A stretch of DNA of 33,488 bases from Paracoccaceae bacterium (GTDB lineage Bacteria; Pseudomonadota; Alphaproteobacteria; Rhodobacterales; Rhodobacteraceae), in assembly GCA_022448245.1 (NCBI GenBank), contig JAKVCO010000002.1, positions 209,225 to 242,712 on the forward strand, written 5' to 3'. Of this stretch, positions 26,860-33,488 are shown piece by piece; the stretch's first letter is position 1; every line of letters starts with the position of its first letter. The notes beneath the pieces were generated by a model, which saw only the letters and a program-made list of their open reading frames with translations, did no database searches and had not been told where the DNA came from. A program made the translations under genes and the position numbers.

Positions 26860-27255
26860 TCATGGGCGGCGGGCCACGCAATCGACCTCGACCAGCGCGC
26901 CAACGGCAAGCGCCGTCACCCCGACCGTCGTCCGCGCCGGGCGGCGATCGGCGGGAAAGTAGCTCTGATAAGTCTCGTTGAAGGCGGCATAGTCGCGCTC
27001 GAACTCGGTCAGGAAGCAGCGGCACTGAACGACATGGCTCAGATCGAGCCCCACCCCCTTGAGCACGATCTCAAGGTTGCGCATCACTGCGCGCGTCTGC
27101 GCCTCGATCCCCTCAGGTAGCGGCACATCCGGCGCCTCGGGGTCCGTGGGCATCTGTCCAGTGAGGATCACCCAGCCATCAGCCTCCACCGCATGAGAGA
27201 ACGGCGCCACGGGTCGGGGACCGCCATCAATCATATGAAACTTCGGATCAGCCAC
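26860..27255 (-). CDS. RidA family protein (YjgF/YER057c/UK114)
   Basis: A 131-residue member of the RidA superfamily, which deaminates reactive enamine/imine intermediates. It has FSHAVEADGWVILTGQMPTDP near the N-terminus, the central LSHVVQCRCFLTEF and the C-terminal signature PARTTVGVTALAVGALVEVDCVA, with R108 in the position of the substrate-binding arginine of RidA. The start is a GTG at 27255, overlapping the upstream stop (GTGGCTGA) with GAGGGGG upstream. It therefore forms a coupled unit with the membrane-anchored protein and pccB. Which RidA subgroup it belongs to is undecided. Confidence 0.88.
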   Translation of the reverse strand: MADPKFHMIDGGPRPVAPFSHAVEADGWVILTGQMPTDPEAPDVPLPEGIEAQTRAVMRNLEIVLKGVGLDLSHVVQCRCFLTEFERDYAAFNETYQSYFPADRRPARTTVGVTALAVGALVEVDCVARRP

Positions 27256-28114
27256 TTGCCGCCCCCTCTTCACCGGGGTCAATGCACAGACCGTCTTCTA
27301 GACGCATCGAGACAGACCCAAACGTTCGTGTGGTCCGGAAAAAACTGCTTCCCGAGCTCCTACCGAGGGTCATCTCCATCTCAGTGTACTTGCGCGGCTC
27401 AATGGGGATGCCGAGCACATTCATCTCCCGGTCGAGCGACAGCAACGTCATCACGCAGAGCGGCAACGCCCAGACCGTATCCGGGGTCCGTCCGTAAGCT
27501 GGCACAGGATCATACGTCGCCCTAATCACACGCTTACCGTTGGTGTTGGTGAATTCGAGATTCGTGCGAACGAGGCCGAACGAGGCGATCGTCGAAAAGA
27601 AGCTCTGATCTGTGGCATGGCGCGAGGCTGAGGCGTCCTCTTCCACAGCGTCAAAGAGGCGCTGAAAAGACCTCCGGTCGGTGCACGCCCCGTCCTCGAG
27701 ATAGACTGTTACATCGAAAGGCAGCATGCGCCATCCGGCGCGAACGATGTTCAAATCGACATGCTGGAAGTCGCTTTCAATCAAGCCAAATCTGCCGAAG
27801 ACATCGGGGCGCGCAGCTACCGCTTCGCAGATACCGTCCAATGCGGCCAAGACATCCTCGCCTTCTGCGAAGGTCTTGCCTTCAGGAGGCGTCGCATTCA
27901 GCCAAACGGCGAAGGAATTGTGCTCTGGTGTCCCCTCGATGATCTCGGTCTTCCACTCTTCACCCTCCACGATGATGTTGGGGCCTGCCTCCACACTTAC
28001 AGCGCCGTCTGGCAGGCGCGTTCCCTGCCTCTGCACGGCGACATAAACCGCTGCCACAACGACAGCAGCAAGGCACAAAAGGCCAACAATGCTTGGAAGG
28101 CTCGGGCGGGTCAC
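27248..28114 (-). CDS. Membrane-anchored protein of unknown function, coupled to pccB
   Basis: A 288-residue protein I cannot assign. It starts at GTG (28114), which overlaps the pccB stop (GTGA). Residues 8-27 ([20 protein letters not shown]) form an N-terminal membrane anchor with a positive flank at RQGTR, predicting a periplasmic body. The body has several cysteines (in DGICEAV, DGACTD, LPLCVM, DGLCID) that could form disulfides and repeated acidic/hydrophobic strands, but no known catalytic motif. The order pccB, this gene, ridA, with overlaps at both ends, points to one translated unit. A tie to propionyl-CoA metabolism is inferred from context only. Confidence 0.72.
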   Translation of the reverse strand: MTRPSLPSIVGLLCLAAVVVAAVYVAVQRQGTRLPDGAVSVEAGPNIIVEGEEWKTEIIEGTPEHNSFAVWLNATPPEGKTFAEGEDVLAALDGICEAVAARPDVFGRFGLIESDFQHVDLNIVRAGWRMLPFDVTVYLEDGACTDRRSFQRLFDAVEEDASASRHATDQSFFSTIASFGLVRTNLEFTNTNGKRVIRATYDPVPAYGRTPDTVWALPLCVMTLLSLDREMNVLGIPIEPRKYTEMEMTLGRSSGSSFFRTTRTFGSVSMRLEDGLCIDPGEEGAASG

Positions 28115-29643
28115 AGCGGGATATTGTCGTGCTTTTTCCAGGGGCTATGCACGGCCTTGTTGCGCAGCGACGCGAACGCCCGGCACACGCGGCGGCGCGT
28201 GCTTTGGGGCATGATCACCTCATCGATGAAGCCGCGTTCGGCAGCCACGAAGGGGTTCGCGAACCGCTCCTCATAGTCGGCCGTGTGCTGGGCGAGCTTC
28301 TCTGGGTCGCCTGCATCGGCGCGGTGGATGATCTCGGAGGCGCCTTTGGCCCCCATCACGGCGATCTCGGCGGTGGGCCAGGCATAGTTGAAATCCGCAC
28401 CGATGTGCTTGGAGGCCATCACGTCATAGGCGCCGCCATAGGCCTTGCGCGTGATGACGGTGACCATGGGCACGGTGGCCTCGGAATAGGCGTAAAGGAG
28501 CTTGGCGCCGTGCTTGATGACGCCGCCGTATTCTTGGCTCGTCCCCGGCAGGAAGCCAGGCACATCTACGAGCGTCAGAATAGGAATGTCGAAGGCATCG
28601 CAGAAACGCACGAAGCGCGCAGCCTTGCGGGAGCTGTCGATGTCGAGGACGCCCGCCAGCACCATCGGTTGGTTGGCCACCACGCCCACGGTCGAGCCCT
28701 CAAGGCGCATGAAGCCGGTGATGATGTTGGCCGCGAAGTCTTCCTGGATCTCATAGAAGTCCCCCTCGTCCGCGATCTTCAGGATGAGCTCCTTCATATC
28801 GTAGGGCGTGTTGGGGTTCGCGGGGATCAGCGTGTCGAGGCTCGCCTCCTGACGCTCAGGGCTGTCGAAGAAGGGGCGCACCGGCGCTTTCGCGCGGTTG
28901 TTAAGCGGCAGGAAGTCAAAGAGGCGCCGGATTTCTGCCAGGGCTTCCACATCGTTTTCGAAGGCGCCGTCGGCGACAGAGCTTTTCTTGGTATGGGTCG
29001 TGGCGCCGCCCAGCTCCTCGGCCGTGACGACCTCGTTGGTCACCGTTTTCACCACGTCGGGTCCGGTGACGAACATGTAGGAGCTGTCGCGCACCATGAA
29101 GATGAAGTCGGTCATGGCCGGCGAATAGACTGCCCCGCCCGCGCAGGGGCCCATGATGACGGAGATCTGCGGGATCACGCCCGAAGCGGTGACATTGCGC
29201 TGGAAGATCTCAGCGTAACCCGCGAGCGAGGCCACCCCTTCTTGAATGCGCGCGCCGCCCGAGTCATTGAGGCCGATCAGAGGCGCGCCGTTCTGCAGCG
29301 CCATGTCCTGAATTTTGCAGATCTTCTGAGCGTGCGTCTCAGAGACCGAGCCGCCCAGCACCGTGAAGTCCTGGCTAAAGACATACACCTGACGCCCATT
29401 GATGGTGCCCCAGCCCGTCACCACGCCGTCGCCTGCCGGGCGGTTCTTTTCCATCCCGAAGTCTGTGGAGCGGTGAGCCACGAACATGTCGAACTCCTCA
29501 AAGGAGCCCTCATCAAGCAAAAGGTCGAGACGTTCGCGCGCGGTGAGTTTGCCTTTGGCATGCTGCGCGTCGATGCGCTTTTGGCCGCCCCCAAGGCGGG
29601 CATCGGCGCGGCGGGTTTCAAGCTCTTGCAGGATGTCGGTCAT
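28111..29643 (-). CDS. pccB: Propionyl-CoA carboxylase, carboxyltransferase beta subunit
   Basis: Transfers the carboxyl group from PccA-bound biotin to propionyl-CoA, giving methylmalonyl-CoA. The 510-residue protein starts [32 protein letters not shown] shortened here to its typical features: an [18 protein letters not shown] segment, the N-domain oxyanion region [23 protein letters not shown], and the C-domain [16 protein letters not shown] and [12 protein letters not shown]. It ends KKHDNIPL, the usual PccB tail. TAAGGAGG lies upstream, with a rather long gap to the ATG. About 50-85 bp upstream is a large dyad that may be an operator. The stop overlaps the next gene (GTGA). Confidence 0.95.
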   Translation of the reverse strand: MTDILQELETRRADARLGGGQKRIDAQHAKGKLTARERLDLLLDEGSFEEFDMFVAHRSTDFGMEKNRPAGDGVVTGWGTINGRQVYVFSQDFTVLGGSVSETHAQKICKIQDMALQNGAPLIGLNDSGGARIQEGVASLAGYAEIFQRNVTASGVIPQISVIMGPCAGGAVYSPAMTDFIFMVRDSSYMFVTGPDVVKTVTNEVVTAEELGGATTHTKKSSVADGAFENDVEALAEIRRLFDFLPLNNRAKAPVRPFFDSPERQEASLDTLIPANPNTPYDMKELILKIADEGDFYEIQEDFAANIITGFMRLEGSTVGVVANQPMVLAGVLDIDSSRKAARFVRFCDAFDIPILTLVDVPGFLPGTSQEYGGVIKHGAKLLYAYSEATVPMVTVITRKAYGGAYDVMASKHIGADFNYAWPTAEIAVMGAKGASEIIHRADAGDPEKLAQHTADYEERFANPFVAAERGFIDEVIMPQSTRRRVCRAFASLRNKAVHSPWKKHDNIPL

Positions 29644-29695
29644 GGACGTTTTTCAGCCTCCTTAGGTGGCGGGGCCGTCAGGGCCGCGAAGTATT

Positions 29696-29728
29696 CTTTC
29701 GTTATGCCGCATTGCGGCGCAATGAAAG
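29696..29728. promoter_or_regulatory. Large dyad upstream of pccB (palindrome copy A)
   Basis: A 33-base dyad centred on 29712: the inner arms GCCGCA and TGCGGC match perfectly, and the outer arms CTTTC and GAAAG also match, with 13 of 16 pairs complementary overall. It lies 53-85 bp upstream of the pccB start. Its 13-bp core (29706-29718) is nearly identical to the copies at 18679 and 26827. It is a candidate binding site for a dimeric repressor or activator. One possibility is PhaR, whose remembered sites are TGC/GCA-rich palindromes, but this is not established. Confidence 0.6.
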
Positions 29729-29860
29729 CGAAAACTGCCCCATTTTTGGCGCGGCTGCTAGGTGTTTGCGCTCGCATTCAGGGCAGAATCAGGACGAGTG
29801 TGCACCGTGGCCCTCCGTGTTGTGCGTAGCGTCCCGCCCCCAGACTGCTAAGCTAAGACA

Positions 29861-31087
29861 ATGCCTGATCCATCCCGCGTCCGCTATCTGGACCGTTCGA
29901 CCCCTCCTCATCTGAGCACCCTGATCATTCTTGCGGGCGTCTCAGCGCTTGCTATGAATATCTTCCTGCCCTCGCTGCCGGGGATGACGGCGTATTTCAG
30001 CACGGACTACGGCATCATGCAGCTTTCCGTGGCGCTCTACCTCGGCTTCAACGCTCTGCTGCAGTTGGTGATTGGGCCGATCTCGGACCGGTTTGGCCGC
30101 CGCCCGGTCGTGCTTACCGGCATTGCCTTGTTCATGTTGGCCACGCTTGGCTGCCTCTTCGCGACCACGGTCGAGGTCTTCTTGGTGTTTCGCATGGCGC
30201 AGGCCGCCATTGTGGTCGGAATGGTTCTGAGCCGTGCCGTCGTGCGCGATCTTGTCAGCCAGGACCAAGCGGCCTCCATGTTGGGGTATCTGACGATGGG
30301 CATGTCTGTTGTCCCAATGATCGGCCCTGCCATCGGCGGGCTGCTAGATGACGCGTTCGGCTGGCATGCGAACTTCTGGCTTCTCTTGGCGTTCGGCGCC
30401 CTCCTTGCGGTGTTGGTTTTCCTCGACATGGGGGAGACTGCCCCGCGCAAAGACGCCTCCTTCCGCGACCAGATCAGGGATTACCCTGACCTCCTCACGT
30501 CGCCACGGTTCTGGGGCTACAACCTCGCCGCGGCGTTCTGCTCGGGCGCGTTCTTTGCCTATCTGGGCGGCGCCCCCTACGTGGGAGCAGAGGTCTTTGG
30601 CCTGACGCCTTCGCAATTGGGCGTCTATTTCGGGGCACCCGCCATTGGCTATTTCGTCGGCAACTGGATCTCGGGGCGCTATTCGATGCGCTTCGGGATC
30701 AACAACATGATCCTGTGGGGCGCCACGCTGTGTGCGTGTGGGATGTTGACGCAGTTGCTCGTGTTCTCGCTTGGCGTTCAGAGCGCCTTTATCTTCTTCG
30801 CTTTCATGACCTTCGTGGGTCTCGGCAACGGGATGGTGATTCCGAATGCAACCTCAGGCATGCTTTCCGTGCGTCCGCAACTGGCGGGTACGGCATCTGG
30901 CCTTGGCGGATCAATGATGCTGGGCGGAGGTGCTGCCCTTTCGGCTTTTGCAGGCGTGGCTTTGGGAACGGGCGGGACGGCCTTCCCGCTGATCTACATT
31001 ATGTGCGCCACCTCGCTGGCAGCGGTGGGGGCGATCCTCTTTGTTCGGTACCGCGATGCGCAGCTCGCGGCGGCTGCGACGCGATAG
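29861..31087 (+). CDS. Bcr/CflA-type multidrug efflux MFS transporter
   Basis: A 408-residue proton-driven major facilitator superfamily protein of the Bcr/CflA drug-efflux group. Twelve hydrophobic segments can be placed. The segment NIFLPSLPGMTAYF in helix 1 is typical of the group, motif A is GPISDRFGRRP between helices 2 and 3, and a proline/glycine-rich motif C-like stretch GYLTMGMSVVPMIGPAIGG lies in helix 5. The drug or metabolite exported is unknown. The ribosome-binding site is weak. It is divergent from pccB and stops three bases before the convergent EamA permease gene. Confidence 0.87.
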   Translation: MPDPSRVRYLDRSTPPHLSTLIILAGVSALAMNIFLPSLPGMTAYFSTDYGIMQLSVALYLGFNALLQLVIGPISDRFGRRPVVLTGIALFMLATLGCLFATTVEVFLVFRMAQAAIVVGMVLSRAVVRDLVSQDQAASMLGYLTMGMSVVPMIGPAIGGLLDDAFGWHANFWLLLAFGALLAVLVFLDMGETAPRKDASFRDQIRDYPDLLTSPRFWGYNLAAAFCSGAFFAYLGGAPYVGAEVFGLTPSQLGVYFGAPAIGYFVGNWISGRYSMRFGINNMILWGATLCACGMLTQLLVFSLGVQSAFIFFAFMTFVGLGNGMVIPNATSGMLSVRPQLAGTASGLGGSMMLGGGAALSAFAGVALGTGGTAFPLIYIMCATSLAAVGAILFVRYRDAQLAAAATR

Positions 31088-31090
31088 GCG

Positions 31091-31978
31091 CTACTTCGTG
31101 GCAGGCACGGGCGGCGTGACCCCGCGCCGCTTCAACGCCTCGCGGAAAGTGATGTAGCTCACCGACGCGATGATCATCAGGCCGCCCAGAATGACATAGC
31201 CATCCAGCGGATCCACAAAGAGCAAGAGCCCCACAAGCACCGACCACACGAGCTGAAGGAACGTCACGGGTTGCGTGACCGTCATAGGCGCTTCGCGGAA
31301 CGCCATGGTCATCGTGTAATGGCCCGCCGTGGCCATCGCCGCCACAAGGAAGAGCCACGCCAGATCAGCCGTCGACGGCGTGATCCAGACAGAGGCCGCA
31401 AAAGGAGCAAGCCCGATCGTCACCGTGATGGAGAGCATCCCCACCACCATCGTAGGGCTCACGCGGTCGGCCATGATTTTTGCCAGCAGGTAAGACGCCG
31501 CAAACATCGCCGTTGTTCCAAGCATCGACAGATGCGCAAGCTCCACCTCTCGGAACCCCGGCCGCAGAATGACAAAAACACCAAACAGAGCGAAGAGGAT
31601 CGCCAGAATGCGCCTCAGCGCCAAGCGCTCACTCAGGAAAAGCGCCGCCCCGATCGTGACCCCCACAGGCGTGAGATAGTTGAGCGCGGCCACTTCAGCG
31701 ACCGGCAGCGTGCCCATGGCAAAGAACCACGTGATCACCCCAAGTGAGTGCACAACGCCCCGCAGCGCGAACATGCCCCCGGCCCAAGGTGTCAGCCCTT
31801 CGCGCCACATGGGCACGAGCATCGGGACCAGGAAGACCAAACCCAGCACATATCGCAGAAACGCCGCCTGCGCGGCTGGCACACGCCCGCCCATATGCTT
31901 CACGATCGTGGCCACCCCCACAAAGAGCAGCCCTGTAAGCACCATCCAGAGAACACCGTAGAGAGGTCTTTGCGCCAT
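31091..31978 (-). CDS. DMT superfamily (EamA) transporter
   Basis: A 295-residue membrane protein with ten predicted helices in two EamA repeats: the first from about residue 8 (LYGVLWMVLTGLLFVGVATIV) to about 140, and the second from about 150 (LSMLGTTAMFAASYLLAKIMADR). Conserved features include ALNYLTPVGVTIGAALFLSE at the end of repeat one and TFLQLVWSVLVGLLLF in repeat two. Metabolite or drug export is usual for the family; the substrate is unknown. The tail RRGVTPPVPATK is cytoplasmic. The gene is downstream of the interrupted CIA30 gene on the same strand (27-bp gap), so they may share a transcript. Confidence 0.87.
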   Translation of the reverse strand: MAQRPLYGVLWMVLTGLLFVGVATIVKHMGGRVPAAQAAFLRYVLGLVFLVPMLVPMWREGLTPWAGGMFALRGVVHSLGVITWFFAMGTLPVAEVAALNYLTPVGVTIGAALFLSERLALRRILAILFALFGVFVILRPGFREVELAHLSMLGTTAMFAASYLLAKIMADRVSPTMVVGMLSITVTIGLAPFAASVWITPSTADLAWLFLVAAMATAGHYTMTMAFREAPMTVTQPVTFLQLVWSVLVGLLLFVDPLDGYVILGGLMIIASVSYITFREALKRRGVTPPVPATK

Positions 31979-32005
31979 CGCGCGACCCTGTCCCGCGCGC
32001 GCGGT

Positions 32006-32527
32006 TTAGTAAAGGGCGATAGAGCGCACACTCACATCTGCTTCGTGCTCGCGTCCGTAGGCCACGATGCCGATGCTGCTGACGCGTGCGGGGTCAAAGC
32101 TCTGCGGCATGTCTGCGCTGGAGGGTTTGAAGGTCTCGAAAGGAAGCTCGATCTCCTGCCAGTTTTCGCCCACCTCGAAGGTCGCGCGGAAAGACCAGGA
32201 GAACCGGTTCAGATCAGGGGTGCGCAGGAAGATATAGTATGTCTCACCGTTGCCCTTGGCCTCGACCTTGAGGCCGGACGCATCCGTCGCCCACGGCGCA
32301 AACCCGCGCTGGCGCACCTGAATAAAGCCGCCATTGTTGGCGGTAGAGACACGGCCCTGCATGCGGAGCACGCCGTCCTCAAGAGAGGCATTGCCCTAGG
32401 AGAGCCCACCCATCACACCGTCTTGTACGTAATACCAGCGCCCCGCTGCGGCATCGCCGAAGTCCTCGAACGCCACTCCCGCCGTCGCCGCCACAGACAT
32501 CACCCCCGCTGCAAATATCTTTCGCAT
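32006..32527 (-). pseudogene. CIA30-domain protein gene interrupted by one in-frame TAG
   Basis: The frame from an ATG at 32527, with AAGGAGG upstream, encodes a signal peptide (MRKIFAAGVMSVAATAGVAF) and then EDFGDAAAGRWYYVQDGVMGG, the start of a CIA30 (NADH:ubiquinone oxidoreductase intermediate-associated 30) domain. Codon 44 is TAG (32396-32398). The same frame then continues without further stops: NASLEDGVLRMQGRV, FAPWATDASGLKV, WQEIELPFETFKP and VSSIGIVAYG, ending normally at 32006. A family-typical codon here would be CAG or similar, one base change away. Read-through would give a normal-length exported protein of 173 residues. An internal restart at M(RMQG) would lack the signal peptide. 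A sequencing error remains possible. Confidence 0.75.
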
Positions 32528-32573
32528 ATGCGCCTCCTTGTGGGAGGCGACATAGGGCGTGGGCGCGGGAGGC

Positions 32574-33326
32574 CTAGCCTGCTGCTTCGAGTTTGGCAGC
32601 CACTTCGTCAGAAACCTCGAGGTTGGCCGTCACGCGCTGGACGTCATCGTCATCCTCGAGCGTCTCCATCAGGCGCATGACCTTCTGAACGCCTTCGAGA
32701 TCGAGCTCGGTCGTCGTTTGCGGCTTCCAAATGAGTTTGGTGGATTCCGCCTCGCCCAGATCCGTTTCAAGCGCGTCGGACACCGAGGCCAGATCGCTGT
32801 CGGCGCAGTAGATGAAGTGACCGTCTTCTGACGTCTCCACATCGTCAGCACCCGCTTCGAGCGCCGCCATCATGACCGTATCTTCATCGCCGGCAGCGGC
32901 GGGGTAAACCACCTCGCCCTTGCGATCGAACATAAAGCTGACAGAGCCCGTCTCGCCCAGGTTCCCGCCTGCTTTGGCAAAGGTGGAACGCACGTTCGAC
33001 GCGGTGCGGTTGCGGTTATCCGTCATCGTCTCAACGATGATCGCGATGCCGCCGGGGCCGTAGCCCTCATACCGGATTTCCTCGTAATCCTCGCCGTCAC
33101 CACCGGTCGCCTTGTTGATCGCGCGCTCGATGTTGTCCTTAGGCATCGAATTCGACTTGGCTTCCTTCACCGCCAGACGCAGACGCGGGTTCTTTTCCGG
33201 ATCTGGGTCGCCCATCTTCGCGGCCACGGTGATCTCCTTCGAGAGGCGCGAGAACAGCTTGGCGCGCAGTTTGTCCTGACGACCTTTGCGGTGCTGGATG
33301 TTTGCCCATTTTGAATGGCCTGCCAT
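32574..33326 (-). CDS. yebC: YebC/PmpR family transcriptional/translation-related regulator
   Basis: A 250-residue member of the YebC/PmpR (TACO1-like) family; members have been described as DNA-binding regulators and, for some, as factors helping ribosomes on proline-rich stretches. It starts with the invariant [18 protein letters not shown]. Other signatures are [48 protein letters not shown] and the FMFDRKGEV region of the middle domain. The length is normal. GGAGAG precedes the ATG and a good promoter lies 35-65 bp upstream. Usually cytoplasmic. Confidence 0.93.
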   Translation of the reverse strand: MAGHSKWANIQHRKGRQDKLRAKLFSRLSKEITVAAKMGDPDPEKNPRLRLAVKEAKSNSMPKDNIERAINKATGGDGEDYEEIRYEGYGPGGIAIIVETMTDNRNRTASNVRSTFAKAGGNLGETGSVSFMFDRKGEVVYPAAAGDEDTVMMAALEAGADDVETSEDGHFIYCADSDLASVSDALETDLGEAESTKLIWKPQTTTELDLEGVQKVMRLMETLEDDDDVQRVTANLEVSDEVAAKLEAAG

Positions 33327-33361
33327 GGGTCTCTCCGACGTGCGATTTCTGAAGTTACGGG

Positions 33362-33391
33362 CTTATATGGCAGCGACTTCGGCACCCGCAA
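33362..33391 (-). promoter_or_regulatory. Candidate sigma-70 promoter of yebC
   Basis: On the minus strand TTGCGG (33386-33391) and TATAAG (33362-33367) are separated by 18 bp, with the -10 box 35 bp before the ATG. The putative insertion sequence begins 22 bp upstream of the -35 box and so leaves the promoter intact. Confidence 0.5.
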
Positions 33392-33412
33392 GCCTTCTTC
33401 GCGCGCGGTGTC

Positions 33413-33488
33413 TGAAGTGGTCCCAGGAAACTGGACAGTCATCTAAGGTGTATCCCAAACCTTTGAAGGGATACGAGAATGGCGAAAC
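33413..33488 (+). mobile_element. Putative left end of an IS3-type insertion sequence
   Basis: From 33413 the sequence reads TGAAGTGGTCCCAGGAAACT then GGACAG, the kind of terminal repeat (TG...GGACAG) I associate with IS3-family elements of Proteobacteria. After about 40 bases, GAAGGGAT is followed by ATG at 33479 starting MAK, consistent with the first transposase reading frame (OrfA). The window ends seven bases after that ATG, so neither the transposase nor the right repeat nor a target duplication can be checked. Confidence 0.5.

Noticed and set aside
28093..29829. A 578-codon open frame on the plus strand
   Set aside because: It is antisense to pccB, whose family motifs run along its whole length; the plus-strand translation is His/Arg/Gly-rich and matches no protein pattern.
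29724..29829. A short plus-strand frame starting MKAKTAPFLARLL between pccB and the efflux gene
   Set aside because: It starts inside the pccB dyad, has no ribosome-binding site and no pattern beyond a short basic peptide.
29644..29860. A PccR-type TTTGCAAA repeat upstream of pccB
   Set aside because: I looked for this motif, known from Rhodobacter propionyl-CoA genes, and did not find it; a different dyad is present.

Overview
The window looks like chromosomal DNA from a marine alphaproteobacterium of the Rhodobacterales (Roseobacter/Rhodobacter group). This is judged from GC-rich coding sequence, a short prolyl-tRNA synthetase without the editing insertion, a single LolC/E-type permease next to LolD, a DnaA-related HdaA, and a split propionyl-CoA carboxylase locus with methylmalonyl-CoA mutase nearby. 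Identities come from recognising motifs by eye; no database search was possible. I saw no tRNA, rRNA, CRISPR array or prophage.

Layout. 1-2.8 kb: the end of a DUF2461-type gene, a GNAT acetyltransferase and parE. 2.8-4.2 kb: a small exported protein and, divergently, a lipoprotein with a zinc-protease HExxH motif. 4.2-9.7 kb (minus strand): proS, then a tightly packed set of a DUF2937/degenerate-peroxiredoxin fusion, the Lol permease, lolD and a malate/lactate-type dehydrogenase. 9.9-16.6 kb (plus strand): a secreted fasciclin-domain protein with its own terminator, then AI-2E-type permease, hdaA, ppk1, a VOC protein and ppx. This puts polyphosphate synthesis and breakdown next to a regulator of replication initiation. 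16.6-19.3 kb (minus): a small exported protein, an endonuclease/exonuclease/phosphatase-family protein, a TerB-DnaJ protein and a glyoxalase-like protein.

19.4-29.6 kb is the propionyl-CoA assimilation region: methylmalonyl-CoA mutase, a DUF4174 protein, a sulfotransferase-like protein, pccA, several small lipoproteins and exported proteins, RidA, an unknown membrane-anchored protein and pccB. PccA and PccB carboxylate propionyl-CoA and the mutase makes succinyl-CoA; no epimerase was recognised. A 13-bp palindrome of the form GCCGC-N3-GCGGC occurs in three intergenic gaps (upstream of pccB, between ridA and the next gene, and upstream of the TerB-DnaJ gene) and may be an operator.

29.8-33.5 kb: a Bcr/CflA-type efflux protein, an EamA permease, a CIA30-domain gene interrupted by one in-frame TAG, and a YebC-family regulator. 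The last ~76 bases look like the left end of an IS3-type insertion sequence starting 86 bp upstream of yebC.

No wholly new system is obvious. The best leads are the palindrome family, the Lol-linked peroxiredoxin domain lacking its peroxidatic cysteine, the single-nonsense CIA30 gene, and the unknown proteins translationally coupled to pccB.
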